From DATFVA01 sp963745945 (lineage in GTDB: Bacteria > Bacteroidota > Ignavibacteria > Ignavibacteriales > Ignavibacteriaceae), in NCBI GenBank assembly GCA_963745945.1, contig CAVUZG010000004.1:1302001-1366000 (forward strand): a stretch of DNA of 64,000 nt. Direction: 5' to 3'. Made by a program: the position numbers and the translations under genes. Positions 38,309 through 49,336 of this stretch are shown here, piece after piece. Within the stretch, counting starts at the first letter, position 1, and every line of letters starts with the position of its first letter. The notes under the pieces are model-generated. The model was not told where the DNA came from. It saw nothing but the letters and a program-made list of their open reading frames with translations, and did no database searches.

Positions 38309-38683
38309 TTAACACTCCTTCCTTAAGATCTATATAATGCACTCCCTCAAATTTATTCCCTGGATTGGGCTAACACCCTCAGCAAGGCTTAATCCATTTA
38401 CGCAATATTTATACCATTGAATATCTAGGTAATTCAATCGATTTTTTCCTTTATTATTAGTTGTCACTTTATTTTTGCCGGTAATTATTACTTTTCTAAT
38501 TCAAATTTAATTTCAGTATTAAAGATGTTATGTTTTTGAAAGTAACTTTGTTTAAGTAAAATCATTTTATTATTGATCATCGATCTATGAATTCGTAATA
38601 ATAGGAACCGTCCCCTCAGAGGTTTCCAGAGTTATGATAATAAGAGAAAGTTTATCAATGAAGATCATTCACGCCAAAACTTA
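38309..38683. other. Intergenic region, 375 bp
   Basis: AT-rich promoter-proximal region of copy 2 of the beta-helix gene. No RNA gene or coding frame of note was seen. Confidence 0.45.
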
Positions 38684-38872
38684 TTAATCGATTTTATCTT
38701 CTGTATTTTTTTTGGTTTTTAAGAAGGCAGGTGTTAAAACTATCCCAAGAATAATCAATAATGTTGATACATTCCAATTTTCTTCCTGAATTGATCCAAT
38801 TTCAGGTGAAGATAATTTTTTAATTATGATAAAAGCTATTGCATAAAGATATATCTTTGTGTAATTAACCAA
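38684..38872 (-). CDS. Small predicted membrane protein
   Basis: 62 residues with two hydrophobic stretches (IYLYAIAFIII and VSTLLIILGIVLTPAFL) and a charged C-terminus (KTKKNTEDKID). It starts at TTG with an AAGGAG site six bases upstream, which is stronger than usual here. Not recognised. Could be a real small membrane protein of the locus or the remnant of a larger gene; see the readable stretch at 39029-39201. Confidence 0.4.
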   Translation of the reverse strand: MVNYTKIYLYAIAFIIIKKLSSPEIGSIQEENWNVSTLLIILGIVLTPAFLKTKKNTEDKID

Positions 38873-39570
38873 TGCCCGCTCCTTAGCCTCAGAAGACTTT
38901 GTAAATTAAATCCTAATATTTCAAAATTTCAATTAACTTTTGTTCCACCCCCCTGGAATATTTCTTCAACAAAAGACTTCTTAATTGACAAAAAACTAAT
39001 AAATGATATTAGTAAATTTGGTAATCGTTATTTCCCTCTACCAAATAAAAGAAGATGCTGCACAACTCTCTCTCTATCAAAAAAGAACAATTTTAACCAA
39101 GTAGGTGCCTGATTGTTGAAATAGTTCAACCAATATGCATGCCAAACTACTCACAAAGGTATATAATGTAAAATAGACAACATATACTGCTTTTTCTTCA
39201 TTTTTATATCATATATTGGAAAAAAGACAATCACTTTTTTCGTATAGCTCTAAATATTTTCGTGCACAATTTGTTATTCATCACAAGTTTTCTGAGAAAA
39301 ATTTGGAATGAAAGAAAATTTATTTGAAAGTAATAGTTGCTTTGATCTTCGGAGTTTTCACCCTCCTTTTTTTTTAATTATTGAAATAATTATTATCTCA
39401 TAATAAAACAAGATCGTTTTTTATTTTATATTAAAATAGTTGGTTTTAGAATATATTATTATGGCATATTACTTGTCGTTCAAATTCTTCTAGTATTTAG
39501 AACGATTCCCTAGAATTACAAAGTCTCTTTGTGTCATCATTCAAAAATGAATTTCCAGAAAAAAGACTAT
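38873..39570. other. Intergenic region with a possible decayed minus-strand frame, about 700 bp
   Basis: Mostly AT-rich. On the minus strand, 39201-39029 reads as an ATG-started frame with one in-frame TGA and a protein-like sequence containing VVWHAYWLNYFNNQAPTW and RERVVQHLLLFGRGK. Nothing else was recognised. It should also include the promoter for the downstream wzx-to-wzy group. Confidence 0.4.
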
Positions 39571-40886
39571 ATGAAAAGAGTTTCTAAATTATTTAAATCA
39601 AAGGTTGTTGGACGAACCTTTATTGCATCTATTGATCAGGCACTTACTAGCGCTACAAATTTGGGTGTTACTATACTATTATTAAAATTTGTTCCCAAAA
39701 TTGAGTTTGGTTATTTCAGCATAGTTCTTACTGTAATCACCTATATAACTTGGATTCAAAATGCTATAATAAACACACCACTTAACGTTTTACTTGCATC
39801 AAAAAGTTCAGAAGAAGAGCAAAAATTTTCTTCGTCATTATTTAAGGGACAAATAATATTTATCACAGTTTTTTCTGTCCTGACAGTTGCGGTGTCGTTA
39901 TCGATTTATTTTGTTTTTGATAATTCTCTTATTCCATTAATAATTGCAGCTTCATCTTTTGCTCTGATAGGTATTTTATCAAGGTCTTATTTCAGACAGC
40001 TTGCTTACGCGCAGGAATTACCACAAAAAGCATTAAAACAAGATTTCCTTTTTGCAATCTTGTATTTCGTTTTCATCGAATAGCATTCTAATTTCTGAGT
40101 TTAATATAATTGTGGTAATTATAGGAATGGGTCTATGCAATATAATTGTATTTACCTTTTATAATTTTAAAGAAAGTTCAAAAGTAAATTTTGAAGATGT
40201 TAAACAAGCTTATACAGAAACCTGGGAATTAGGCCGTTGGTCTCTCTTAGGTATTACTGTAACTCATTTCCAGACTTATAGCTATCAATATCTTATTGCC
40301 ATAATGCTAGGAAGTTTAGCTGTTGCCGATAATTCTGCATCTCGGTTACTTCTCAGTCCACTTTTATTTATGCAGGCGGGTTGGGGTAGCATAATAAGAC
40401 CAAGGGGGGCTAAACTTAGGGAACAAAATAAGCTTGATAAATTTTTTAAAGAACTCATACTTGCAAGTCTAATTATTACTATTCTAATAAGTACATATAT
40501 GCTTTTAGTTTATTCCTCCGGTGATTTATTACAAAGAATTCTATTATTGAGAAATATAGAGACTCAATGGAATATGTTTTTTATTGGGGGGGGGTATTTA
40601 TTTTTCAATACATAAGGGCAAATGCGAGCTTTGGTTTACAGGTAATAAAGAAATTTAAAACATCGCTTTAATAAATACCGTCACCATGGTAATCACAATA
40701 ATTACTTCTTACTTACTTATATTACAATATCAGATTAAAGGGGCTTTAATCGCTTCTATGATAGGAGAATTTATTTTTGGTAAAATTATATGGTATTTTC
40801 TAAATAGTTATATTAAAGGTAAAGATCCTCTATTAAGAAAACTTTTATTAAAAAAGTTATTACATAATTTAATTTCTACGAGTTAA
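39571..40886 (+). pseudogene. Wzx-type polysaccharide flippase, frameshifted
   Basis: A multi-helix polysaccharide transporter of the MATE-like Wzx family. It has an amphipathic N-terminus with RTFIASIDQALTSATNLGVT, many hydrophobic helices, YFRQLAYAQELPQKAL, RWSLLGITVTHFQTYSYQYL and GSLAVADNSASRLLLSP, as in flippases. Breaks occur near 40065, at a G9 tract (40586-40594) and near 40665. Only a 7- or 10-G tract joins the flanks as GGGVFIFQYIRANASFGLQVIKKF. It would flip lipid-linked repeat units across the inner membrane. Start 39547 or 39571, both in frame. Confidence 0.8.
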
Positions 40887-40888
40887 GA

Positions 40889-41790
40889 ATGATAAAATGT
40901 TCTGTATGTATAAATACTTATAAAAGACCCTTCTTATTGAAGAAACTCCTAGATAGTTTGAATAATCAACATTCTTAGATGAAAATACAGATATTGAAAT
41001 TATAGTTGCAGATAATGATCCGGAGAAATCGGCGGAAAGTATAATTCAACAGTCAGTACTTTATCTTAGATTCCCTTTAAATTATTTTATACAGCCCCTT
41101 AAAAATATAAGCTTAACCAGAAATGTAGCCGTCAGTCATTCTACAGGTGATTATATTTTATTCATTGATGACGATGAATACGCTGATGATAATTGGATCA
41201 GTTCTTTAATTAATTGCGCTCAAAAGTACAATTGCGATGCAGTCTTTGGAAAAGTAATTCCTTATTTTGATGAAAATGCCCCCAAATGGGCTCTTAAATG
41301 TGATTTATTTGCCCGGCCGTGTAACAAAACCGGTGAAATTCCAAAATTCACTTATACAAGTAATTGTTTGGTCAAAACAAATGTGATAAAATCAGTTGAA
41401 GGACCATTTGATCCTGATTATGGCTTAACCGGTGGTGAAGATACTCTTTTATTTGGGATCCTACACAAAAAAGGATATAAATTTACTTCATGTAATGAGG
41501 CAATTGTTTACGATTATTTTCCACCTGAAAGAACTTCTTTAAAATGGCTCCTTAAAAGAGGGTTTAGAACCGGAAATTCTTTTAGTCGTAGATCAATTTA
41601 TTTATCTAAAAACATGAAGAAGACAAAACCAATCTTATTTATTAAGGCTGCTCTTAGTATTGTATTTTACTCAATTATGATGTTGGTTACTTTTTTTATT
41701 CCAAAATTTTTTATTTACTGGCTAATACGTATTTTTAGAAAAGCGGGACATATCGCTGCAATATTCAATTACGCCCACTTAAGAGTATAG
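40889..41790 (+). CDS. GT2-family glycosyltransferase (1), one frameshift
   Basis: A GT-A family 2 enzyme of about 300 residues. It has the N-terminal CSVCINTYKRPFLLKKLLDSL, IEIIVADNDPEKS (nucleotide-binding), LFIDDDEYADDNWI (DxD) and FDPDYGLTGGEDTLLFG. A C-terminal membrane helix pair follows (KAALSIVFYSIMMLVTFFIP). The frame breaks near 40975, where one base is missing, joining SLNNQ to TFLDENTD. It is followed by a close paralogue at 41884. It likely adds one sugar of the repeat unit. Confidence 0.8.
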
Positions 41791-41883
41791 ATCGGCAACT
41801 GAATTGAATTTATCAGGTACTAAAAGGAAACATCAAGTTAGATGATATATAAACTATTAATAAATAATTATATAAAAATTTAA

Positions 41884-42793
41884 ATGAATTGTTCATGTTG
41901 TATAAACACAGATAAACGTCCAAAGTTATTGAAAAAATTATTAAAAAGTCTGACGGAACAAAATCTGGCTGAAGAAACAAAATTAGAAATCATAGTTGTT
42001 GATAATGGACCTGATCAATTGGGTAAGAATATTGTTAATGAATTCCAAAAGCGATATAATATTCCCATTTACTATTTTGTTCAACCCGAAAAAAATATAA
42101 GTTTAACGAGAAATTTGGCCGTAAAAAATGCCAAAGGAGATTTTGTCTTTTTTATAGATGACGATGGTTATGCAGATAAAGACTGGATTTCAAATATGTT
42201 GAAATGTGCTTTTGAATATAATGCCGATGCTGTTTTTGGAAGAGTAATACCTTATTTTTCTAATAATAGCACCAGAATGGATAATGAAAGGAAAGTTCTT
42301 TGAAAGACCTTGTGAAAAAACAGGTGAAGCGCCGAAGTTTACAAGAACTACAAACTGTCTTGTAAGAGCAGAAAAATTGAAATCCATTCCAGGACCCTTT
42401 GATCCTAAATACGGATTGACAGGAGGCAGTGACACTCATCTTTTTACAACTCTCTTTAACCTGGGAGCAAAGTATTTTTCATGTTACGAGGGAGTTGTTT
42501 ATGATTATGTTCATCCCAATCGGGCCAATTATAAATGGCTTCTTCAGAAAAAAACCTTCAGAACGGGAAATACTTATACTCGCAGAATTCTTGAATTTTC
42601 CGAATACAAATAACTTAATGGTAAAACTAAAATTGTTTTTTAAAGCTTTACTATATGCATTAATAAGTGTTTTATTAGTAGGAATAAGCATCTTTTCTCA
42701 AAAAATCAAGAGTTTTCTGGACACTTAAAATTAATGGGTAACATTGGACATATATTTGCATTATTTAAATATCATTATGTTGAATACAAATAA
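41884..42793 (+). pseudogene. GT2-family glycosyltransferase (2), frameshifted paralogue
   Basis: Paralogue of the gene at 40889 with the same motifs: CINTDKRPKLLKKLLKSL, LEIIVVDNGPD, FFIDDDGYADKDWI and GPFDPKYGLTGGSDTHLF. Breaks near 42270 (restoring APEWIMKGKFFERPCEKTG), near 42610 and near 42720 are needed to continue through the C-terminal helices to GHIFALFKYHYVEYK at 42793, which corresponds to the other paralogue's GHIAAIFNYAHLRV. Probably a tandem duplication of the first GT2. Confidence 0.75.
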
Positions 42794-42807
42794 TAGAGAT
42801 ATTCCTG

Positions 42808-44099
42808 ATGTATACAAGTGACAATACCCTAGACTTTCCTATGAAAAACAAAACCAGTTATTTTTATGTGGCTCAGATTTCATTCTTTCTGTATATCTTT
42901 TTTTCATTTTATGGAACATCCCTTCCTTTTCAACCGAGTCTGAATGAAGTTGATACAATAGCGACTTCAAATATTGTCAATCAATTAGTTTTTAGTACTC
43001 TATTTTTAACATCTATTTATGCGCTTATACCTAAATGGCATTTTGTTATCTCCCTAATTGCCAAAGAAAAATTTATTTTCATTTTTATTTTATGGTGTAC
43101 TGCAACTTTAGTCTGGAGTAGTCTTCCCTTTTGTATCCTTTAAAAGATTATTTCAATATATCACCACTTTTCTTGTTCACTTGTAGTTCCTTGCACACTC
43201 AGATAATTCTGATAGTGTTTTTAAGCAATTTAAATTTTTGTTGTCAGTTTATGTGGTTGTATCAATTGCTTCTGTTTTTACAATTCCCGGAGCAAGGGAT
43301 GAATTCGGTTTGTGGCGGGGATTGTCTCCAAATAAAAATCATTTGGGTCAGATAAGTCTGATTTCAATCATATTTTTTTCAAATTTTATCCTAAACTCGT
43401 CAATAACGCAAAAATTTATTTATTTTGCTCGTCATTAATATCATTAGCTTTATTTGTTGGTTCAAGTAGTTTTACATCCGAGCTTACTCTGATGATTATA
43501 ATGGGGTTAATCTTTGCAAGATATTTAGACAAGCAATTTAAGCCGATTGGTATAAGGAATACCGTTTCCATTATTACCATTGTTACTATAATCGGAACTG
43601 TACTCGCATTAATTTTTATGGCACCCAGCTTACTTTCTATGCTTGCCAATGATGCCGGGAAAAGACTTAACCCTAACAGGTAGAACAGAATTATGGGCTG
43701 ATATTTTTAGAATAGCAAAAACACATTTACTATTCGGTTGTGGCTTTCAGGGATTTTGGGTTGTTGATGCATTAAATATTCAGGCCCTGTATCAGGTGTA
43801 CGTTTGGATTCCTATACAAGCTCATAATGGTTATCTTGATATATTAAATGAAACTGGACTTGTAGGATTAACACTTTTTATTATCGCTGTAATTAATTTT
43901 TTTCGTTAATCTACCGAAGTTAAAAAGAAGATTTTTCTGGAAATGGTTTGTCATAGGTGTATTGATCATCAATATAACTGAATCAACTCTGATCCGTCCA
44001 AACATTGCTTCTGGAGTTATGTTTGTTTTTTCCTATCTGGCCTTATTTTCGGATTTACATAAGCAATCGGATGAAGAAATTTATGGAGAAAACGTATAA
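42808..44099 (+). pseudogene. O-antigen polymerase/ligase (Wzy-like), frameshifted
   Basis: A polytopic membrane protein, about 420 residues once rejoined. Recognisable pieces are YFYVAQISFFLYIFFSFYGT at the N-terminus and GLWRGLSPNKNHLGQISLIS (characteristic of the O-antigen ligase/polymerase domain). LTLTGRTELWADIFRIAKTHLLFGCGFQGFW follows (split here as two pieces), then AHNGYLDILNETGLVGLTLF. Breaks occur near 43135, 43195, 43435, 43670 and 43905. The ending NITESTLIRPNIASGVMF overlaps the next gene's ATG (TAATG). It would polymerise the repeat unit or ligate the chain. Confidence 0.75.
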
Positions 44100-45255
44100 T
44101 GAATCTTCTCCATATTTCTTATGACCTGAGACGAAGGAATAACCAGCCCGTTACCTCAGCAGTTAGCGATATTATTTGTGAGACCGAGAAAATCTCAAAT
44201 ATTAAAATTATTGATCTTTTACGTGTACCGCGCTTTAAAGATGAAAAATTTGAAGCGAAAAACGAACATCATTTTTTACTCAATGCTTTCGGTCTTCCTC
44301 TCGGACTTTTTTTAATGTTCAGTTCTTGAGAAGAGCTGCAAAGGAAAATTATTCAATTAGACGAATTAGAGAAAATAAATCTTAAAAATGTAAATATTAT
44401 CCATGCTCATAAAGCAACTTTTGAAGGGTATATTGCATATCTTCTCTCTAAAAAATTTAATACTAGGCTGATAATTACACTAAGACAAACGGATGCCTGG
44501 ATTTTTAGAAGGAGACCGGATCGAATCCGCACTTAAACCTGTGTTTGAGCGAAGTGATAAAATAATATATTTAATCCCCCATATAACGAAACTGATGAGA
44601 AAATACCTTGGGGAGGATTTTTATAATCAGCATATTAAGAATAAACTTGAATTTATACCCAATATAGTGGAAAGGGAAAGTATCCAGCAAAAAAAAAATT
44701 CACAAAATGAATATTACTCAACTGCTTTGAGAATGACATTCAAATCTGTCTGGAGAAAAAATCTTAAACGATTGTTTAAGGCAATTAAACTCTTAAATGA
44801 TTCAGAGTTCAGGTTATTGGTTATCGGGGACGGAACTTATTCACTGAAAGTAAAGAAATGGACGAAAAGGTACGGAATTGAAAATAATATAATTTTTTAA
44901 GGGAAATGTCCCGAATAATGAAATGGATCAATATTATGCATCATCAATTGCTTTTCTAATGCCAAGTACAAGTGAATCATTCGGGCTTGTTTATGCTGAA
45001 GCACTTTTGAACGGAACACCTATTATGTACTCAAAAGATTGTATGGGCTTTGATGGAATATTCAAAAATGTAGGTGTGGGTGTCGATCCTTTTTCTGTGA
45101 TTTCAATTGCTGAAGGAATTAAAGATTTAATGGATCATCATTCCTTTTATAGACAACATATTACAGATCTGCAGCAAAATGGTGAATTTAATATTTTTTC
45201 CAGTGATCATGTGCGTCAAAGATACTCAGATATAGTCACTTCACTTATGAAATAA
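44099..45255 (+). pseudogene. GT4-family glycosyltransferase, frameshifted
   Basis: A GT-B enzyme of about 380 residues after joining. The N-terminus NLLHISYDLRRRNNQPVTSA is followed by IIHAHKATFEGYIAYLL, RLIITLRQTDAW, IYLIPHITKLMRKYLG and LLVIGDGTYSLKVKKWTKRYG. The donor-site stretch STSESFGLVYAEALLNGTPI comes last. Breaks are near 44330, 44495 and 44895. It starts inside the wzy-like stop, so the two are translationally coupled. Likely adds one sugar of the repeat unit. Confidence 0.75.
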
Positions 45256-45276
45256 TTTCTTAGAAAGAAGTCTTAA

Positions 45277-46976
45277 ATGAATATATGTTTATTGAAGGGA
45301 ACTGTAAAAAATGCTTTTTTATGTAAAGCAATTTCTTCAGTTAAAATTAAAATTTATTCAATCGAAAATAAGGTGTTAAATTTATCATTAACGGATGATG
45401 ACGGGAGGTTTCAAATTAAAATTGAAAATTTCCGTGAGGCTTCTTACATTACTTTTGAAAAAGATGATTACCTAAAAAAAACATATTCATTTGAAAGCCC
45501 TTTACCAGAATTAATAAGGATGCTGGAAAACAAAATAATTGGGTATCAGGATAAACATGCATTTCACCCAAATGAAACAGTACTAACTTACATTCATTCT
45601 ACGGAAAGATTTGAAGCAGAACTATTTAGAAATGGAAAAAAATAATTAAAGTTGCACACCTTGGAATATTTGATCCGATAATTCAAGAAATTCCTGACGG
45701 TTTTTTCGTAGATAACGGGTTGAAATGGAAACCGACGCTAACTTATAATATCCCTATAGACAGTATTTCAGGATTTTATACCCTAAGACTAACTTCAATA
45801 AATAACCCTGAAAATAAATACAATATTACATTTGTGGTTTCTCCAAATCCCGAAGAATATGGAAAACGAAGCAAATTATTAGTATTAGCCAGCTCCAATA
45901 ACTGGCAAACATATAACATTTGGGGTGGACGAAGTCGCTATAGAAATTTTGAAAAATCCAATTCATCAATAAAAAATCAATTAAATGTTATTGGGTTGAA
46001 AATTCTGCCCGAATGGATAAAACGAAAATTACGAGATTTACTTAAAAAAAATATTGTGGTGTCTCTTCAAGATCATCCAAATGCTTTTCAATTTAAACGG
46101 TTATCCATAAAAAGGCCGCATCCAAACTGCAGTATAAATTCAACTGATCCAATGCAAATGTTCACAAGTCATCTTGCAGAAGGTGAGTGGAGAATTCTCG
46201 CATGGCTGGAAAAAGAAAATTACATTTATGATATAATCAGCGGAATAGAACTTCATAATAATCCGGATTTATTAAAAAACTATAATACAATCATTTTGAG
46301 TACCCATTGTGAATACTGGAGTAAAGAGATGTACAAAGGGTTAACTTTGTTTTATAATTCAGGCGGAAATATATTAAACCTTTCAGGAAATTCAATTTAC
46401 AGAGAGATAGAATATTTTGATGATTATAGTTTAAGATGCGTCAGTTTAAAGTTTAATGAATCAGTTGAGGATGAAACACAAACAATCGGGGTTCGCTTTG
46501 ATATGAGCGGATACGGAACCTGTGCTCCTTATAAAGTTTTACAGCCTGAGCATTGGATATTTAAAGGGACAAATCTCAAAAAGAATGATTTGTTCGGGAA
46601 AGAATGCCTTAATAATCAAACTTCAAAAATCCACCCTGATTTTATTAAAGATCCTGCTTCCAGACCAGGAATGGCATTACTAAAAGGTAAAGGAGGATCG
46701 GGTTGGGAAACAGATAAACTGAGCGATACAGCACCAAAGGACATTAAAGTTATTGCTAAAGGAACCAATAATTTTGGTGGCGGTGCGGATATGATAATAA
46801 GGGAAGCTAATGGACATGGTGTGCTCTTTTCTGCATCTTCCATTACTTTTGGCGGAAGTTTACTTGTGGACGATTCGTGTTCCTTAATATTGACAAACAT
46901 ACTCAAAGAAATAAAAATAAGCGATTTTAAACTAAGTAAAGAGTTCAATTATAGACAATTATCAAACATTCTATAG
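45277..46976 (+). CDS. DMFA2_C-type protein with N-terminal carboxypeptidase-regulatory-like domain, one frameshift
   Basis: About 566 codons joined across an A7 run (45635-45641; A8 would restore KIIKVAHLGIFDP). The N-terminal 90 residues look like a beta-sandwich carboxypeptidase-regulatory domain (GTVKNAFLCKAISSVKIKI, LSLTDDDGRFQIKI). The rest resembles the C-terminal domain of the N,N-dimethylformamidase large subunit: LLVLASSNNWQTYNIWGGRS, ILSTHCEYWSKEMYKGLTLF, NSGGNILNLSGNSIYREIEY and GVLFSASSITFGGSLLVDD. A hydrolase-like role on an amide is inferred from the family; here the substrate may be an amide or N-acyl group on the polymer. Confidence 0.7.
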
Positions 46977-47140
46977 ATATTCATTATTCTTAAAATTTCA
47001 GTTTGAATTTGATTATTTTTTTTATTATTTAATCACACAGCTTATTAAAATTATCACCTATTCAAAATACGGGTTCTTCAATTTAAAAAGCTTTTAATTG
47101 TTTACAATTGAAAAATTTTTGAAATCTTCGATTTTACTAT

Positions 47141-49321
47141 ATGAAACTATTTATACGTTGCGTATTTCCTTTTTCCATTATCTTATTTTTCTCTTTATCC
47201 AGACCCTTACTGGCTCAGCAGGAAAAAATTAGAATAATGGCATATAATATTCTGGAATATTATAACACTTCTACTATGGGAGATTCAACTTTTCGTGACC
47301 CATATTTTCGAACTATTATGAATACTGTTAATCCGGATATTATCGCTGCCGCAGAGCTTAGGGGCGGATCCCAGTCACTTACTTTCTTAAATGATGTATT
47401 AAACTATTCAGGCGCATCAGATTATAAGATGGGAACCTTTGTACCTAATACTGATGCTACAGATGTAAATGTAGTTTTTTATAAACCAACAAAATTCACG
47501 TTTTTAAATTCCCATTTATTAATAAGTAGCCCAAATCCCGACACCGCAAACCACCCTACATACAAATATGAGTTATACAATAATCTAACTGGAGATAAAA
47601 TAATTATATTCGGAGTTCATTTTAATTCCGGAACCGGGAATCAAGCTATAAGGAATGTAAATGCAAATACGCTTAGATTTTATAGCGATTCTTTGAGTCC
47701 GGGTTCCTATTTTATAGCTGCAGGTGACTTTAATTTTTATAAAGGTGGAAACGAGAGTGCATTTAGGACTTTACTTGACGTTTCTTCTGGTTCGGGTTAT
47801 CTGATTGATCCTTTAGATCTACCAATAGGAAATAACTGGACAGAATACTACAGATATCATACCTTATCTACAAGAACATCCCGTTTTGGAGGTAGTAGGG
47901 AGGATTATGGTTTAATATATCGAAGCGATTTAATATTAAACTCCCAATCTGTTGTGGATGCAGGCGGAATAGCTTACGTTGACAGTTCTTTTGTAACATA
48001 TGGAAATGATGGAGCTCATCATGGAAAAAGAATAAATGAATCGCCCGAGATTCCCGAAGGACAAACGATTGCTGATGCACTTTACTATGCTTCTGACCAT
48101 TTACCAGTTTATGCAGATTATTCTTTTGCAATCCCTAATCCTGTTAACCCGCCATATCCCGGCAGTATAGTTTTTACACAGGTTGGAGTTGATGATGATG
48201 AAGCCGGTCCTGATTTTGACGTAATTGAATTTATGACTTTGTACAGAATGAACCTGACAACTCTGAAAATAACAAACAATTCTGTTGATGCTTCCGGAAA
48301 TCTAACTACAGGACAAGGCACATTTGATTTAAGTAATACTAATTGGACTAATATTCCTCCTGGAACTTTCGTAAGACTTGGATCCAACTTACCTAATACT
48401 AATGATACTACCAGCCGCATTATTCGATACAATGGGACAGGAAGTGGAGTGTTACCTGATCTGAGATCAGGAGGAGAACAATTAATTGCGTATACAGGTT
48501 CATCATCTTCTCCGGATTATATTGCAGGAATTCACTGGGGTGATTCACAAGGATGGGTTAATCCAACAGCTACATCTTACAGCCCAGGAACTCCTTCAGA
48601 CTTATCACTTTTAGGTTCTTCTCAGAGTTATCATTTTAGCAGCAGTGTGGATGATATATTATACTTTACCAGGAATGTTTTAACAAACCCATCTAAATGG
48701 ATAGGCACCGGCTGGCTGGAGTATCAAGACCTTACAGATTCAATTGGTTCGAGTGCACTTCCAGTCGAACTTGTCAGTTTTACTGCAATTTATTCGAAAA
48801 ATTCGGTTCATCTTAATTGGAATACCGCGACTGAAGTTATGAATTATGGCTTTGATATTGAGCGGTCTATTAACGGCAGTGACTGGAGTAAAATCGGTTT
48901 TATGAATGGTTACGGCAACAGCAATGTTCCTCATTATTATACTTACAAAGATGAAGATGTTGATGTACCCGGAAATTATAAATACAGACTGAAACAAATT
49001 GATACCGACGGAAAATTTGCTTACTCACCAGTTGCAGAAACTGAGGTATTCGGTGCAGATAATTATTCTCTGTATGAAAACTATCCGAATCCGTTTAATC
49101 CTACAACAACTATCGAGTATTACGTACCGGCTGATACAAAAGTTACTCTGAAAATTCTGGATATTCTTGGAAGAGAAGTTACAACTTTGGTTGATGAGGA
49201 AGTGACTGCGGGAAAACACAAAGTGATTTTTGATGCATCATCTCTCAGCAGTGGTATTTATATTTATCAATTAAGAACGGATGATAAAATAATTACCAGG
49301 AAAATGATGCTTCTTAAATAA
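47141..49321 (+). CDS. T9SS-secreted endonuclease/exonuclease/phosphatase family protein
   Basis: A 726-residue secreted protein. Signal peptide (MKLFIRCVFPFSIILFFSL), then an EEP domain: IRIMAYNILEYYNTS, AAAELRGG (metal-binding Glu), FGVHFNSGTGNQ, AAGDFNFYKGG (GDFN) and YYASDHLPVYADYS (catalytic His/Asp). Next comes a beta-rich segment around DDDEAGPDFDVIEFM, possibly lamin-tail-like. Then follow a domain with LPVELVSFTAIYSKNSVHL and the T9SS tail NYPNPFNPTTTIEYY to KMMLLK. It likely degrades extracellular nucleic acids or phosphoesters, for nutrition or matrix remodelling. Substrate not determined. Confidence 0.85.
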   Translation: MKLFIRCVFPFSIILFFSLSRPLLAQQEKIRIMAYNILEYYNTSTMGDSTFRDPYFRTIMNTVNPDIIAAAELRGGSQSLTFLNDVLNYSGASDYKMGTFVPNTDATDVNVVFYKPTKFTFLNSHLLISSPNPDTANHPTYKYELYNNLTGDKIIIFGVHFNSGTGNQAIRNVNANTLRFYSDSLSPGSYFIAAGDFNFYKGGNESAFRTLLDVSSGSGYLIDPLDLPIGNNWTEYYRYHTLSTRTSRFGGSREDYGLIYRSDLILNSQSVVDAGGIAYVDSSFVTYGNDGAHHGKRINESPEIPEGQTIADALYYASDHLPVYADYSFAIPNPVNPPYPGSIVFTQVGVDDDEAGPDFDVIEFMTLYRMNLTTLKITNNSVDASGNLTTGQGTFDLSNTNWTNIPPGTFVRLGSNLPNTNDTTSRIIRYNGTGSGVLPDLRSGGEQLIAYTGSSSSPDYIAGIHWGDSQGWVNPTATSYSPGTPSDLSLLGSSQSYHFSSSVDDILYFTRNVLTNPSKWIGTGWLEYQDLTDSIGSSALPVELVSFTAIYSKNSVHLNWNTATEVMNYGFDIERSINGSDWSKIGFMNGYGNSNVPHYYTYKDEDVDVPGNYKYRLKQIDTDGKFAYSPVAETEVFGADNYSLYENYPNPFNPTTTIEYYVPADTKVTLKILDILGREVTTLVDEEVTAGKHKVIFDASSLSSGIYIYQLRTDDKIITRKMMLLK

Positions 49322-49336
49322 CAGGATATAAACGCA

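Noticed and set aside
38600..38640. GGAACC...GGTTTCC inverted repeat upstream of the small membrane gene
   Set aside because: The stem is imperfect, short and lacks a U tract, so it is not a convincing terminator or regulatory site.
46616..46948. 110-aa minus-strand frame over the DMFA2_C gene
   Set aside because: Shadow of a coding frame with domain support.
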